64,000 bases of DNA from JAHQVK01 sp036788295 (GTDB taxonomy: Bacteria; Myxococcota; Kuafuiibacteriia; Kuafuiibacteriales; Kuafuiibacteriaceae), in NCBI GenBank assembly GCA_036788295.1, contig DAIQNR010000002.1, positions 1-64,000 of the forward strand, given 5' to 3'. The notes below the pieces were generated by a model that did not search any database, was not told the DNA's origin, and was given only the letters and a program-made list of their open reading frames with translations. The position numbers were made by a program, and so were the translations under genes. Shown here piece after piece: positions 51,603-61,965 of the stretch. The stretch's first letter is position 1, and the number at the start of each line of letters is the position of its first letter.

Positions 51603-52840
51603 GGACTGGCCTCGGCGTCGGCGAGCTCCACCGCGCACATCGGGCCCACCCTGGCCCCGGCGAGGTCCGCCGCAGGCCCGGGCCGGATCGGCCTCTTGGC
51701 GAGCACCACGAGGTGCAGCCGCTCCCGGAGCCATCGCTCGAGCCGGGGTCCTTCGCCCACCCACAGCTCGGGCGGAATGAGGTGGACGCCGCCGAACCGG
51801 CTCGCCGCGAGGAGCAGGTCGAGGTCCGCCGAGCCCGCCGGGATGGGAAGGACGATCTCATCGAGGAGGAGGGCGAACTGCCGGTGGCGACGCATCGAGC
51901 CGACCGCAGCCTCGTCCCTGCGCTCGATCCGGGTGGCGAGCCCGGCCCGCATCAGCTCGAGCTGCAGCCGCTCGGCGACGCCCCTCGGGACCGCCCGGCT
52001 CACCGTCCAGGTGAGCGTCGGCGCTTCCGGTTTTCGGGCGGAGGATGCGGCCTCCCTCGGCCCGAGCGCCTCGGGAAAGAACCGGTCGGCCGGCGTCCAG
52101 GCGGGGTCGATCGCGGCGAGGCGGACCCGGTCGAGCGCCCGGTCGAGCACGGACGCGATCGCGGCCGCGCCCGGCCCGGCGAGCTCGCCCACCGCGGCCA
52201 CCAGGAACGCTTCGGCGCAGGGTGGGTGCTCGGCCTGCGCCGCCCGGGCCCCGGCGGGGGCGAGCTTCACCGCGTCGAGGTAGGGGCGGCCATCCCGGTG
52301 GCCGAGAAACGGCCGAAGCCTCGGGCCTTCGATCCGAAACGGGCCGGTTCCGACCCCGCCCTCGAGCGCCACCGCCGCCTCCGGCCGGCTCCACAGGGCG
52401 ACCAGCGGCAGAGCAGGCTCGGCGAGGCCGACGGCGAGGCGCTGCCGGTCGAGCACCTCGAGCGCCAGCGGGGCGCTCCCGTCCTCGATCCGCGCCCGAG
52501 CCCCCGCGATCGGCAGCGCCAGGTGGGCGTGGGGGTGTCCGGGCCGGGCGAGGCCTTCGACCCAGCGGCGCAGGTCTTCGGCCCCGAGTTCCCCTCCATC
52601 GTGGCGGATCCGAGGAAATACGCGGAGGAGCACCCGGCCGTCGGGCATCGGCTCGGGCAGATCGACCAGGTTGGGGGCGAAGCTCGCGCCCACCGATCGA
52701 AATGGGGTCTCGAACACCGCCGCGATGCTGGGGTGCTCGCTGGGCTTTCCTGGTGGCTCCAGGAGCACCGCAGCCGCGCCCCCGTAGCGGGGTCCAGGGC
52801 TCGCAGTGAGCGCGGCCAAGAGGCACCAGATCGCCTTCAT
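51599..52840 (-). CDS. Family 5 solute-binding protein-like protein, divergent
   Basis: The product is 413 residues with a short hydrophobic N-terminus (MKAIWCLLAALTASPGP). Fragments resemble peptide-binding SBP_bac_5 proteins: 'PNLVDLPEPMPDGRVLLRVFPRIRHDGGELGAEDLRRWVEGL', 'GTGPFRIEGPRLRPFLGHRDGRPYLDAVKL' and a C-terminal lobe. The similarity is low, and no ABC permease is nearby. It overlaps the genes on both sides by four bases, which suggests a partner of the histidine kinase, perhaps its periplasmic ligand-binding component. Confidence 0.65.
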   Translation of the reverse strand: MKAIWCLLAALTASPGPRYGGAAAVLLEPPGKPSEHPSIAAVFETPFRSVGASFAPNLVDLPEPMPDGRVLLRVFPRIRHDGGELGAEDLRRWVEGLARPGHPHAHLALPIAGARARIEDGSAPLALEVLDRQRLAVGLAEPALPLVALWSRPEAAVALEGGVGTGPFRIEGPRLRPFLGHRDGRPYLDAVKLAPAGARAAQAEHPPCAEAFLVAAVGELAGPGAAAIASVLDRALDRVRLAAIDPAWTPADRFFPEALGPREAASSARKPEAPTLTWTVSRAVPRGVAERLQLELMRAGLATRIERRDEAAVGSMRRHRQFALLLDEIVLPIPAGSADLDLLLAASRFGGVHLIPPELWVGEGPRLERWLRERLHLVVLAKRPIRPGPAADLAGARVGPMCAVELADAEASP

Positions 52841-53952
52841 GGGTAGATGCCCAGGAGTTCGACCACCACCAGCCGACCGGGGAGGGCGACGAGGACCCCA
52901 GGCCGGCCCCGGGGGCGGCCGATCGCGGTGGCTGTGGCCGGACCGGGAAGCGGCCGCCGCAGCCACTTGCCCCGGGCATGGACCCGGAGCTCCTCGGCCG
53001 ACCGGTCGGCTCCGGTGACCGCCACCCACAGGTCCTCTTGGTCCCGGTGGAGCGAAAGCCCTCGTCCGGCCGGTCCGGCCGCCGCCCCGAAGGCGCCGGT
53101 GGGGAGCACCGGGCGAAGCTGCCGGTCCACGGTCACCGCGAAGCCGTCCGCTCCGTCGTAGGCGATCTCGATCACCGAGGCCTCGAGCGAAGCTCGGCCC
53201 GGGATCTCGGGCCCGAATTCGGCTCGGCCTTCGGTCGGCTGCAACCACCGAAACCGGCCGGCCGAGCGGTCGAAATCGATCGGCAGTCCGGGGAAGCTCG
53301 CCATCGGCTCGAGCGAGGGCAGGTTCAGCTCGACGCCCGAGGCCTGCCGCCCGGTGCCCACCGCGACCCGCTTTGGCCCGCACCGGACGAAGGCGAGCGG
53401 GGCGCGGACCGGGGTCGCCGGCGGGGGACCGTCGAGCGCCCGCCGGTGCACCGCGCCTCCGTCGAGCGCCACCGTCGAGACGTCGTCTGGACCGGCCACG
53501 ACGGCGAGGTCGCCGCACAGGGCGAGGCCCCAAACCGGCTCTTGCCATTCGACGAGGAGCACCGGCTCCCCGAGCCGAGGGATCCCGGCAGCGTCGAGCG
53601 GACGCCGGATCGCGGCGAGCACCGGCGCGGAGGCCTCGATGGGCGCCCACAGGCCCCGGTCCACCCACGACAACTGCCCCCGGACTCCGTCGGGCTCGAG
53701 CCAAACCTCGACCAAGTGGCTCGCCCCGCCGGCCTTCGCCGCGGTCGCGGTGTCCGTCTCGAGCAAGACGCGAGCGCCCCGCTGCTCGAGCGCCCACCGC
53801 AGGGCCCCAGCCAGCGCGCTCCGGTCCGGCTCCGGCCCCCGCACCGCGATGCCGGTCGGCGAACCGGGCGGCGGGTGGAGCTGCTCGGCGAGCGCGCCGG
53901 CGAGCTCCACCGGGGACGCGGCGGCGAGCAGCGGCGCGAGCAGCCGGATCAT
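52837..53952 (-). CDS. Unknown envelope protein in the PBP1A operon
   Basis: The product is 371 residues with a weak signal-like N-terminus (MIRLLAPLLAAASPVELAGAL). It has an alpha/beta part followed by a region with repeated short beta segments ('VWGLALCGDLAVVAGPDDVSTVALDGGAV', 'RQLRPVLPTGAFGAA', 'GLSLHRDQEDLWVAVTG') that could be a beta-propeller. No family was recognised. It overlaps its neighbours by four bases on each side, so it is part of the same translationally coupled operon. Confidence 0.65.
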   Translation of the reverse strand: MIRLLAPLLAAASPVELAGALAEQLHPPPGSPTGIAVRGPEPDRSALAGALRWALEQRGARVLLETDTATAAKAGGASHLVEVWLEPDGVRGQLSWVDRGLWAPIEASAPVLAAIRRPLDAAGIPRLGEPVLLVEWQEPVWGLALCGDLAVVAGPDDVSTVALDGGAVHRRALDGPPPATPVRAPLAFVRCGPKRVAVGTGRQASGVELNLPSLEPMASFPGLPIDFDRSAGRFRWLQPTEGRAEFGPEIPGRASLEASVIEIAYDGADGFAVTVDRQLRPVLPTGAFGAAAGPAGRGLSLHRDQEDLWVAVTGADRSAEELRVHARGKWLRRPLPGPATATAIGRPRGRPGVLVALPGRLVVVELLGIYP

Positions 53953-54782
53953 CGGTGGTCCAGGGTCAGCACCGAGACCACCCGGCTCGCCGGGGGCAGA
54001 TCGAGCCGAACGGCGGGGTCGCGGGCGTGAAGCCCGCTCGACGGACCGCCATCGAGGTTCAGCGCGAACGAGAAGGCGAGCGCTGGCGCCACCCGGCCGA
54101 GCCCGTCGGGGCCGAGCACCCGCTGCATCTCGAACAGGGTGGGGCCGAGCGCGCCGGCGAGGTCGAGGGCGTGCACGACGGCCAGCGCGAGCCGGCCGCG
54201 CGCGTCCCGTCCCACCACCGTGCGGTGGGCCCGCTGCCCGTCGTCGGCCCGGATTCCGGGCCGTCCGTCCGCTTCGATGAGCCGGGGTCCCGCTTGAAGC
54301 GCGATCTCGGCCCCATCGAAGCTGCGGCGCCCGACGTGGTCCCGCTCGATGAGGCCGACCTCGCCGGCCTCGATGACCAGCACCCCGCTGCCGGCCCCGC
54401 CCGCCTCCGGTACGAAGGGATGGAGGGTTTGTCCGGCGCTCGCGAGCAAGCCCACCGGTCGGTTGTTCTTCGTGAAGTAACCGGCGTTCACGGCGACGAA
54501 GGCGGGGCCGAGGAACGCGGTCAGCGGCTCGAGCGAGGGGTTCAATCCCAGCGTCGGCCGAACCCGATCGAGATCTGCGTAGACGACGACCATCCGCCCC
54601 CTCCGGACCCCGCCGAGCCGCAGCCCGCACTCGAGGACGGTGAGCCCATCCCCGTCGGTCCGCCGGGGCGACAGCAGCTCGACCTCGTCCGGGGAGGCCG
54701 ATGGGGCGAGCCCCCACGCGACCCCCAGGGCAAGAAGACCCAAGGCAGCCAGAGCCACGGCCTGGGTCCGCCTCGACCTCAC
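53949..54782 (-). CDS. Phosphodiester glycosidase (NAGPA/DUF2233)-like protein
   Basis: The product is 277 residues. The GTG at 54782 overlaps the PBP1A stop (GTGA); a GTG at 54797 would add five residues. A signal anchor (AVALAALGLLALGVAWG) is followed by the NAGPA-like domain: 'VVVYADLDRVRP', 'FVAVNAGYFTKNNRPVGLLAS', 'RTVVGRDARGRLALAVV' and 'FALNLDGGPSSGL'. These are the family's conserved N-G-x-F/Y and N-L-D-G-G-x-S motifs. In bacteria members act on phosphodiester-linked sugars in the cell envelope, so coupling with PBP1A fits a wall-related role. Confidence 0.85.
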   Translation of the reverse strand: MRSRRTQAVALAALGLLALGVAWGLAPSASPDEVELLSPRRTDGDGLTVLECGLRLGGVRRGRMVVVYADLDRVRPTLGLNPSLEPLTAFLGPAFVAVNAGYFTKNNRPVGLLASAGQTLHPFVPEAGGAGSGVLVIEAGEVGLIERDHVGRRSFDGAEIALQAGPRLIEADGRPGIRADDGQRAHRTVVGRDARGRLALAVVHALDLAGALGPTLFEMQRVLGPDGLGRVAPALAFSFALNLDGGPSSGLHARDPAVRLDLPPASRVVSVLTLDHR

Positions 54783-57292
54783 TCGTAGTCGTCCCACAAC
54801 CCCCGCTCCGCTGGGCGCTCGCTCTCGACCACGGTCGTCGGTTCCGTGCCAGCGAGAAACGGCTCATCCCGCGCGCCCGGGTGCTTCGATGGGGCGAGCC
54901 GGCCGGTCTCGGGGTCCACCGTCGTCATGACCACGTCGCCGGGGGCCGCGAACTCCTCGCGCGGCTTGTCGCGAAGCGCCGGCCCCATGGTGGACAGCCA
55001 AATCGGGATGGCGGCCCGGCCGCCGGTCTCGCCCGGCCCAAGCGGTCGGTTGTCGTCGAATCCCACCCATACCCCGGCCACGAGGTTCGGGGTGTAACCT
55101 ATGAACCACGCGTCCCGCGCGTCGTTGGTGGTGCCGGTCTTTCCGGCGATCTCCCGATCGAGCTGGCGCACCGCTTTGGCGGTGCCCTCCTCGACCACCG
55201 ACGTCATCAGCGAGGTCAAGAGGTAGGCGACCCCGGGCTCGAGCGCCGCCCGCTCGGCGTCCTCCCGCTCGAAGAGGACCTCGCCGTTTCGAAGCACCCG
55301 CTGTACGACCACCGGCGCCCGCCACCGCCCGCCGTCGGCGAGGGTCGCGTAGGCGTTCGTCATCTCGAGCGGGCTCACTTCGGCCGTGCCGAGCGCGAGG
55401 GTGAGGTTTCGGGGCAAAGGACCTTGAAGCCCGAGCTGCTGCGCCATCTTCAGCACCGGATCCACGCCGAGCTTGTCCACGAGCTCCACCGAGCACGTGT
55501 TCTTCGAGAACGTCAGCGCGGTGCGAAACGAGATGTCCCCGTCGAAGCTCCGCCCATAGTTTTGCGGGCGCCACGTCTTTTCGGTCCATGGGTCCCGGTA
55601 GGTTCTCGGGGCGTCGAGGCAGCGGGAGACGGTGGTGAATTCGCGGCTCGCGAAGGCGGCGGCGTAGACCACCGGCTTGAACGTCGATCCGGCCTGGCGG
55701 CGGGCCTGCACCGCTCGGTTGAACCCCGCTGCGCCGCTGCCCGATCCCCCGACCAGCGCCCGGACCGCGCGGCTCGTCGGATCGAGCACGACGACCGCCG
55801 CCTGCGCCGCCGGACGCTGGGAGAGCGTCCCCCGCCAGGACCCATCCTCGTTCGCCTTCTCGAGCGTCACGAGGACCACGTCGCCAGGGCTGAGCACATC
55901 GCTCGGCCGGCCGGGGCGGGCGGTGATCCGGCCGAGGTCGAACGGGCGGGCCCACGCCATGCCCGACAAGGGCAAGCGCACCTGCACGTCGCCGAGGCCG
56001 ACGGTGGCGTGCCCGGCTGGGTCGTCCACCTCCGTGACCCAACCGACGAAATCAGCCCCGGTGGCCAGGGGCCGCCGGTGCGCCCGCGCGGACACGTCTT
56101 CGCGCTCGTTCATGGCGCCGAGGCCGAGGTCCCACGCCGAGGCCACGGGCTCGTCTTTGGGGCTGCGGGCGGCGAGCGCCTCCTCGAGCGCCCGCACGGC
56201 CGGCGGCTCGAGCCGAAACAGCGGACCCCTCCACCCCTGACGGCGGTCGAGCGCGGTCAGCCCCTTTTCCACCGCGTCTTCGGCCGCGGCCTGGGTCTCG
56301 AGGTCGAGCCCGGTCTGAATGCTGAGCCCGCCGGTGAGAAGGAGCACCTCGGCCGGAGTCCTGCCGTCGCCCTCTCGGTAGCCCAGCCGCTCGGCGAGCG
56401 GTCGCTGGTGCAGGAGCGCGTCTTCGAGGTCACGGCGCACCTGGGCGAGAAAGTAGGAGGCCCGGTCGGGGTGGGGATCGTTCGGGGCCGACGGGAGCGG
56501 GGCCGCGTCCGCTCTCTGGTGCGCTTCGGCGTCGATCTTCTCGGTCTCGAGCATCCGCTTCAGCACATAGCTGCGGCGGCGGAGGGCCCCGTCCGGGTTC
56601 GAAAACGGGCTCAGCCGGCTCGGAGCCTGGGGCAGACCGGCGAGCAGCGCCGCCTCTTCGAGGCCGAGGTCCTTCGCGTCTTTTCCGAAGTAGACCCGCG
56701 CCGCCTCCTGCACCCCGTAGGCGCCCTGACCAAAATAGATCTGGTTGAGGTAGAGTTCGAGGATCTCGTCCTTGCTTCGCTGGTCCTCGACCCGCTTGGC
56801 GAGCACGATCTCTTTCAGCTTTCGAATGTACGTCTTCTCGGAGCTGAGAAGGAACGTCTTGACCATCTGCTGGGTGATGGTGGAGCCGCCGCAGCGTTTT
56901 CGACCGGACAGCGCGTTTTTGACCACGCACCGCAGGATCCCAGAGAGGTCCACGCCGCCGTGGGTGAAAAAATCGGAGTCTTCGGCGGCGACGACGGCAT
57001 CCTTCATCGCCTGCGGGATCTGCTCGTAGGAGACGAGCGTTCTTCGCTCTTCGGCGAAGCGCCCGATGACTTCCCCCCCGGCGCCGTAGACCACCGAGGC
57101 TTGCTTCGCTCGCTCTCGATAGTGCTCGAGCGACTCGAGCGCGGGCAAGCTGCGCCCGACCACCTCGAGCACCACCAGGGCGACCACCGCCACCACCACC
57201 GCGGCGCCGACCGACGCCACGAGCGCCCAGAACCACCACGGCCGAGCAGGGGCCAGTACGGGAGTGATGTCCGTATTTTCGTCCGGCCCCAC
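54779..57292 (-). CDS. mrcA: Penicillin-binding protein 1A, bifunctional transglycosylase/transpeptidase
   Basis: The product is 837 residues with a GTG start. A membrane anchor is at about residues 20-45. The GT51 domain has the catalytic Glu104 in AAEDSDFFTHGGVDLSGIL and 'GGSTITQQMVKTFLL'. The transpeptidase domain has Ser536 in the S-x-x-K motif (GSTFK), SKN and KTGTT. Between them is a PBP1A-type OB-like insertion with 'GWVTEVDDPAGHATVGLGDVQV'. It polymerises and crosslinks peptidoglycan. It is the first gene of a coupled operon running to 49059. Confidence 0.95.
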   Translation of the reverse strand: MGPDENTDITPVLAPARPWWFWALVASVGAAVVVAVVALVVLEVVGRSLPALESLEHYRERAKQASVVYGAGGEVIGRFAEERRTLVSYEQIPQAMKDAVVAAEDSDFFTHGGVDLSGILRCVVKNALSGRKRCGGSTITQQMVKTFLLSSEKTYIRKLKEIVLAKRVEDQRSKDEILELYLNQIYFGQGAYGVQEAARVYFGKDAKDLGLEEAALLAGLPQAPSRLSPFSNPDGALRRRSYVLKRMLETEKIDAEAHQRADAAPLPSAPNDPHPDRASYFLAQVRRDLEDALLHQRPLAERLGYREGDGRTPAEVLLLTGGLSIQTGLDLETQAAAEDAVEKGLTALDRRQGWRGPLFRLEPPAVRALEEALAARSPKDEPVASAWDLGLGAMNEREDVSARAHRRPLATGADFVGWVTEVDDPAGHATVGLGDVQVRLPLSGMAWARPFDLGRITARPGRPSDVLSPGDVVLVTLEKANEDGSWRGTLSQRPAAQAAVVVLDPTSRAVRALVGGSGSGAAGFNRAVQARRQAGSTFKPVVYAAAFASREFTTVSRCLDAPRTYRDPWTEKTWRPQNYGRSFDGDISFRTALTFSKNTCSVELVDKLGVDPVLKMAQQLGLQGPLPRNLTLALGTAEVSPLEMTNAYATLADGGRWRAPVVVQRVLRNGEVLFEREDAERAALEPGVAYLLTSLMTSVVEEGTAKAVRQLDREIAGKTGTTNDARDAWFIGYTPNLVAGVWVGFDDNRPLGPGETGGRAAIPIWLSTMGPALRDKPREEFAAPGDVVMTTVDPETGRLAPSKHPGARDEPFLAGTEPTTVVESERPAERGLWDDYE

Positions 57293-57659
57293 GGCTCAGC
57301 ATGGAACCAGCCTCCGGCGAGCGGGGGCAAGCGTTGTCCGGCTCGCGGGCCGGCCCGGGCTCAGCCGAGGGGCGAGCGCCGCGCGCAAGCACCGCGCGCT
57401 CTACTTCGAGGCGAGCGACCTTCTCATCGGCCTCGTCCCTTCGTGAGCGGAGGCCGGCGTTCGGCTTCGAGTCTCTACCGGACCCGAGCATGCGCGCGAG
57501 CACGCACCGGCTGAGGGGGCACAAAGCGGCCAGCTCGCGGCGCGCATGCGGACACGAACCCCAGTCTCACCGCTGGTACCACCGGGCTTCGGGAGCGCCG
57601 GACCGGACGACGGGCGCTTGCTCTTCGGGCCGGAGGACTGGCTTCGTATCGGAAGACAG
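57293..57659. other. Intergenic region between divergent genes
   Basis: This roughly 370-base stretch holds no credible gene. It should contain the promoters of the PBP1A operon (minus) and the leucine-rich repeat gene (plus). I see no clear terminator, RNA or operator in it. Confidence 0.5.
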
Positions 57660-59810
57660 ATGACCAGGCGCCCACGACAACCACGACCACCGGTCTGCGC
57701 GATCGCCCTTTTGCTCTTTCGGTGCGGCGGTGACGCACCGGTCACCCTCGACCTCTTCCCTTGCCCTTGCATCGAGGGCTACCGGTGCTGCGAGACCACC
57801 GGCCTGTGCATCTCGGACGAACTCCCCGGGCGCGTCTGCCCTGCCGACGACGATCCCGCATGCACCGAGCGGACCGATCCGGACGGCGTTCGCACGCTCG
57901 AGTGCGGCGGCGAGACGTGGGTGCTCCCAAGCGATGGGACCGCGTGCCTCGATGAGACGTTGGAGGCCTCCCGAATCCAAATCGAAGCTCCGCTCTCCGG
58001 GCTCGGGCGCTTCCGGGTGCTGCGGGGCTGGGTCCGGGTCGTCGACGCGGCCGGCGGGCGGCTCGAACTCCCGTGCGTCGAGCGCGTGGAAGGCGACCTC
58101 TTCATCGAGGCGCCGACGCTGTTCAGCCTCGACATGCCTCGGCTCAGGGAGGTCACGGGGGCGCTCCAGGTTGAAGGCACCCACCTCGAGGACCTCCTTG
58201 GTCTGCGTCGGCTCGAGCTCGTCGGCGGCCTGCAGATCTCGCGGAGCCGGTCGCTCCGAACGCTCGCCGGCCTCGAGTCCCTGACGGTCGTCCGGGGCCG
58301 AATCTCGCTTCACGAGCTCCCCCGCTTGGCTTCCATCCAGGCCCTCTCGGGCGTCGGCACCGTCACCGGCGACGTGGACCTTCACGGCCTCGAGCGGCTC
58401 GAGAGCCTCGAAGGCCTCGGGACCGTGAGGACCATCAACGGCATCTCCCTATCGTATCTTTCGGATCTGACCACCCTCGGTGCTCTAGCGCCGGTGACGG
58501 ATCTGCTCGGCAACCTCCGTATCGAGGCGTGCCCGGGCCTGAGGAGCCTCGAGGGGCTCGAGGCGCTCGAGAGGGTAGGGGGCTCCGTCGTCATCGGCAG
58601 AAACCCGAACCTGTCCAGTCTGGCGGCGCTCGGTCGGCTCCGCGCAGCGGGCCACTCCCTCCATCTCGAGGACAACCCTTCGGTGACGTCTCTGGCGGGG
58701 CTCGAGCGGCTCGGAGAGATGCCCGAGTTCGCCCAAATCCGCATCTCCGGGATGAATGGCCTTCGCACGCTCGAGGGTCTCGGTCGCCTCACGAACGGGC
58801 CGGGCCGTCTGCGGCTGACCGGCAACGCGAGGCTCGAAGCGCTGACCGGACTTGCCGGCGCAGAGCGCCTCTCGGACGTCGAAATCAGCGGCAACCCCGC
58901 CCTCATCTCCCTCCGTGGCCTCCCTCGCTTCATCGAAGCGGCGCGGCTAAATGTCGTATCGAACCCGGCCCTCACCAGCGTGGACGGCATCTCCGGCACG
59001 ATCCAGAATCTCGTCATCCATGGCAATGCCAACCTGAGCTCGCTCGGCGGCATCGATCCGAGCAGCCGGTTCCGCTCGGTTTCCATCCAGAGCAACGATG
59101 CTTTGATCGATCTCATCGGGCTGCCGGCAGCCACCGAAGAGACGCGCCTCGAGGTCAGTTCGAACCCAGGTCTTTTGTCGCTCGCGGGTGTCCAGACGAC
59201 GGACGGCGGCCTGCGCGAACTCCACGTCGCCTCGAACGGCCGCCTTTCATCGCTTTTGGGCCTCGAGTCGGTGCGCCGAATCCGCCGGTTGGTGGTGAGG
59301 CAGGAATCGATGCTCGCCTCGCTCGCTGGACTCGACGGGCTCGAGCAGGCCGAGGACCTCGAGTTCAGCGACCATCCTGCTCTCGTGGACCTGAGCGGGC
59401 TCCACCGCCTGAGGGAGGTCTCCGGGTCCTTCCGCGTCGAGCGGTGTGCCGGGCTCGTCAGCGTGGCTGGCCTCGCCGGGCTCGAAGCCGCGGGCTCTTT
59501 GGATCTCGTAGAAAACGAGATGCTGCTCGACGTGTCCGCGCTCGGCGGACTTCGAACCTTGGGCCAGCTCAGGGTGAACGGCAACCGCCGCTTGCCTGCC
59601 CTCGAGTTGGGCGGGCTCGCTACCGTGCGCCGGCTGGAGGTCCGTGGCAACGATTGCCTGCCCCAGTGCCTGGTGGACCGGCTGCGAGACCGGCTGTGGA
59701 GCAGCTGCGGGTCGAGCGTCGACACTTTCCCGAACGATCTGACCTGCACTTGTACGGGCGCGAATGGGGCGGTGATGGTTCAATGCAGCAGCGCATGCGA
59801 CTCGCGGTGA
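57660..59810 (+). CDS. Leucine-rich/receptor-L-like repeat protein, probably exported
   Basis: The product is 716 residues from the ATG at 57660 (GGAAG lies nearby upstream). A hydrophobic N-terminus (VCAIALLLFRCGG) could be an export signal but is not a good lipobox. A Cys-rich segment (FPCPCIEGYRCCETTGLC) follows. From about residue 100 to 660 there are some 20 leucine-rich repeats of about 23-24 residues with the pattern 'L.IS.N..L.SL.GL..L..V.G', like bacterial surface proteins with receptor-L-type repeats. A C-terminal Cys-containing cap (CLPQCLVDRL...CTCTG) closes the domain. It is probably a surface binding protein. Confidence 0.82.
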   Translation: MTRRPRQPRPPVCAIALLLFRCGGDAPVTLDLFPCPCIEGYRCCETTGLCISDELPGRVCPADDDPACTERTDPDGVRTLECGGETWVLPSDGTACLDETLEASRIQIEAPLSGLGRFRVLRGWVRVVDAAGGRLELPCVERVEGDLFIEAPTLFSLDMPRLREVTGALQVEGTHLEDLLGLRRLELVGGLQISRSRSLRTLAGLESLTVVRGRISLHELPRLASIQALSGVGTVTGDVDLHGLERLESLEGLGTVRTINGISLSYLSDLTTLGALAPVTDLLGNLRIEACPGLRSLEGLEALERVGGSVVIGRNPNLSSLAALGRLRAAGHSLHLEDNPSVTSLAGLERLGEMPEFAQIRISGMNGLRTLEGLGRLTNGPGRLRLTGNARLEALTGLAGAERLSDVEISGNPALISLRGLPRFIEAARLNVVSNPALTSVDGISGTIQNLVIHGNANLSSLGGIDPSSRFRSVSIQSNDALIDLIGLPAATEETRLEVSSNPGLLSLAGVQTTDGGLRELHVASNGRLSSLLGLESVRRIRRLVVRQESMLASLAGLDGLEQAEDLEFSDHPALVDLSGLHRLREVSGSFRVERCAGLVSVAGLAGLEAAGSLDLVENEMLLDVSALGGLRTLGQLRVNGNRRLPALELGGLATVRRLEVRGNDCLPQCLVDRLRDRLWSSCGSSVDTFPNDLTCTCTGANGAVMVQCSSACDSR

Positions 59811-59843
59811 GCGCGTCGATGCGGCCACGCTCGGAGTTTTCTA

Positions 59844-60752
<909 letters not shown>

Positions 60753-60962
60753 CATCGTAGGCACCCCTTAGCACGACACGCTTCGGCACGCACCCCACGC
60801 CCCGCCGACCCACCGCGCCGGCGGTCTTCGCGACCGCTTCGAGCCTTCTCCGGGCGTACCGTTTGCCCAGAAATCGTCCGCGAAGGGCTCATCGAGCCCT
60901 GCGGCGCCGACGACCTTGGTCGCCTTCATCGTCGTTCTGGAAGGGCGTATTCCCGAGGAGCA

Positions 60963-61358
60963 TCAACTCCCACCTGGTCCTCGGACTGGGGAACACAGCT
61001 CGATGAGGTAGTTGTCGCCGTCGGTGACATAAGCGGTGGTCTGGCCCCACGGCTCGTCGCGAGCGGCCTGGACCAAGTGGGCGCCGGCGGCGAGCGCCTT
61101 TGCGATTGCGGCGGGGACGTCGTCGGTCTCGAGCGCGATCTCGAAGACCGGCGCCTTTGGGTCCGCCTTGCCCGGTGATTTTCCGAGCTGCTGCATCAAC
61201 TTGGTGGACGAGAAGGCGAGCCGGGTCTGTCCGGTGCGAAGCTCGCCATAGTCTCCCGCTTCGTGGAGGAACAGCCGCTCGAGCCCGAAGGCCCGCTCGT
61301 AGAATTCGAGCGATTTGGTGACATTGGTGACATACAGGATGACATACTTCAGGATCAT
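60963..61358 (-). CDS. VOC-superfamily (glyoxalase-like) protein
   Basis: The product is 131 residues. The beta-alpha-beta-beta-beta unit is visible in 'LKYVILYVTNVTKSLEFYERAFGLERLF' and again in 'PVFEIALETDDVPAAIAKALAAGAHLVQ' to 'TAYVTDGDNYLIELCSP'. VOC members include glyoxalase I, dioxygenases and resistance proteins. The metal-binding His normally near the N-terminus is not present, so enzymatic activity is uncertain. It is divergent from the arsR gene and about 175 bases away. Confidence 0.82.
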   Translation of the reverse strand: MILKYVILYVTNVTKSLEFYERAFGLERLFLHEAGDYGELRTGQTRLAFSSTKLMQQLGKSPGKADPKAPVFEIALETDDVPAAIAKALAAGAHLVQAARDEPWGQTTAYVTDGDNYLIELCSPVRGPGGS

Positions 61359-61520
61359 GAGGGTCCCCTGGTCCTATGGGTTCTCGCTCAGCAAAGCGCC
61401 CTTGGACCGGGGCTGGTGAGTACCGGAGCTCACCTCGAGGGGCAAGCAGCGGGGGACCCGCATTCGTTTCGCGGTGCGAGGGGGGAAATATGGCTCGACT
61501 CCGGGTGCGTCTCGGTCGTT

Positions 61521-61540
61521 ACTGGCATCGAGATGCCAGT
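61521..61540. promoter_or_regulatory. Palindromic site at the arsR start, candidate operator
   Basis: ACTGGCATC (61521-61529) and GATGCCAGT (61532-61540) form a perfect 9-bp inverted repeat with a two-base spacer. The site covers the arsR start codon at 61533. ArsR-family repressors commonly bind such palindromes at their own promoters. Binding is inferred. Confidence 0.6.
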
Positions 61541-61964
61541 GAGCCCGTGCCGCCCCGACACCCCCCGCGCCGCGGTGGGGCTCGCCCATCCGCTCGACGC
61601 CCACCTCGACCTCGGGCTGTTTCGGGCTCTGGCCGAGCCGACTCGGCTCGTGCTGCTGTCGGCGCTCATCAAGTGCGGGCGGCCGTGCTCCGCGACCGAG
61701 CTCGCCGAGGTCGCGTCGGTCGATTTTTCGGTGGCGAACCGCCATTTGAAGGTGCTCGCCGGCGCCGGTGCGCTCGAGCGGCAGCGCAAGGGCCGGCAAG
61801 TGTTCTACGCCGCTCGCTGCCCCGAGCTGGTGGCCCGGTTCGAGAGCCTGTGCGAGGCGATCATGGCTTGGTGCCCGAACCTCGGCTGCGCTGCCCGCCC
61901 AGCCGCCGGATCCGTCGCGGAACCGTGTCGCTCCGGTCGGTCCATCGACCTGGGGAGGAACTGA
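61533..61964 (+). CDS. arsR: ArsR-family metalloregulator
   Basis: The product is 143 residues from the ATG at 61533; GTG at 61539 is possible. The winged helix is recognised by 'LFRALAEPTRLVLLSALIKCGRPCSATELAEVASVDFSVANRHLKVLAGAGALERQRKGRQVFYAARC'. Cysteines in CGRPCS and near the C-terminus (AWCPNLGCAARP) could bind arsenic or a metal. The permease gene starts two bases after its stop with a strong SD. It probably represses the cluster in the absence of arsenicals. Confidence 0.85.
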   Translation: MPVSPCRPDTPRAAVGLAHPLDAHLDLGLFRALAEPTRLVLLSALIKCGRPCSATELAEVASVDFSVANRHLKVLAGAGALERQRKGRQVFYAARCPELVARFESLCEAIMAWCPNLGCAARPAAGSVAEPCRSGRSIDLGRN

Positions 61965-61965
61965 G

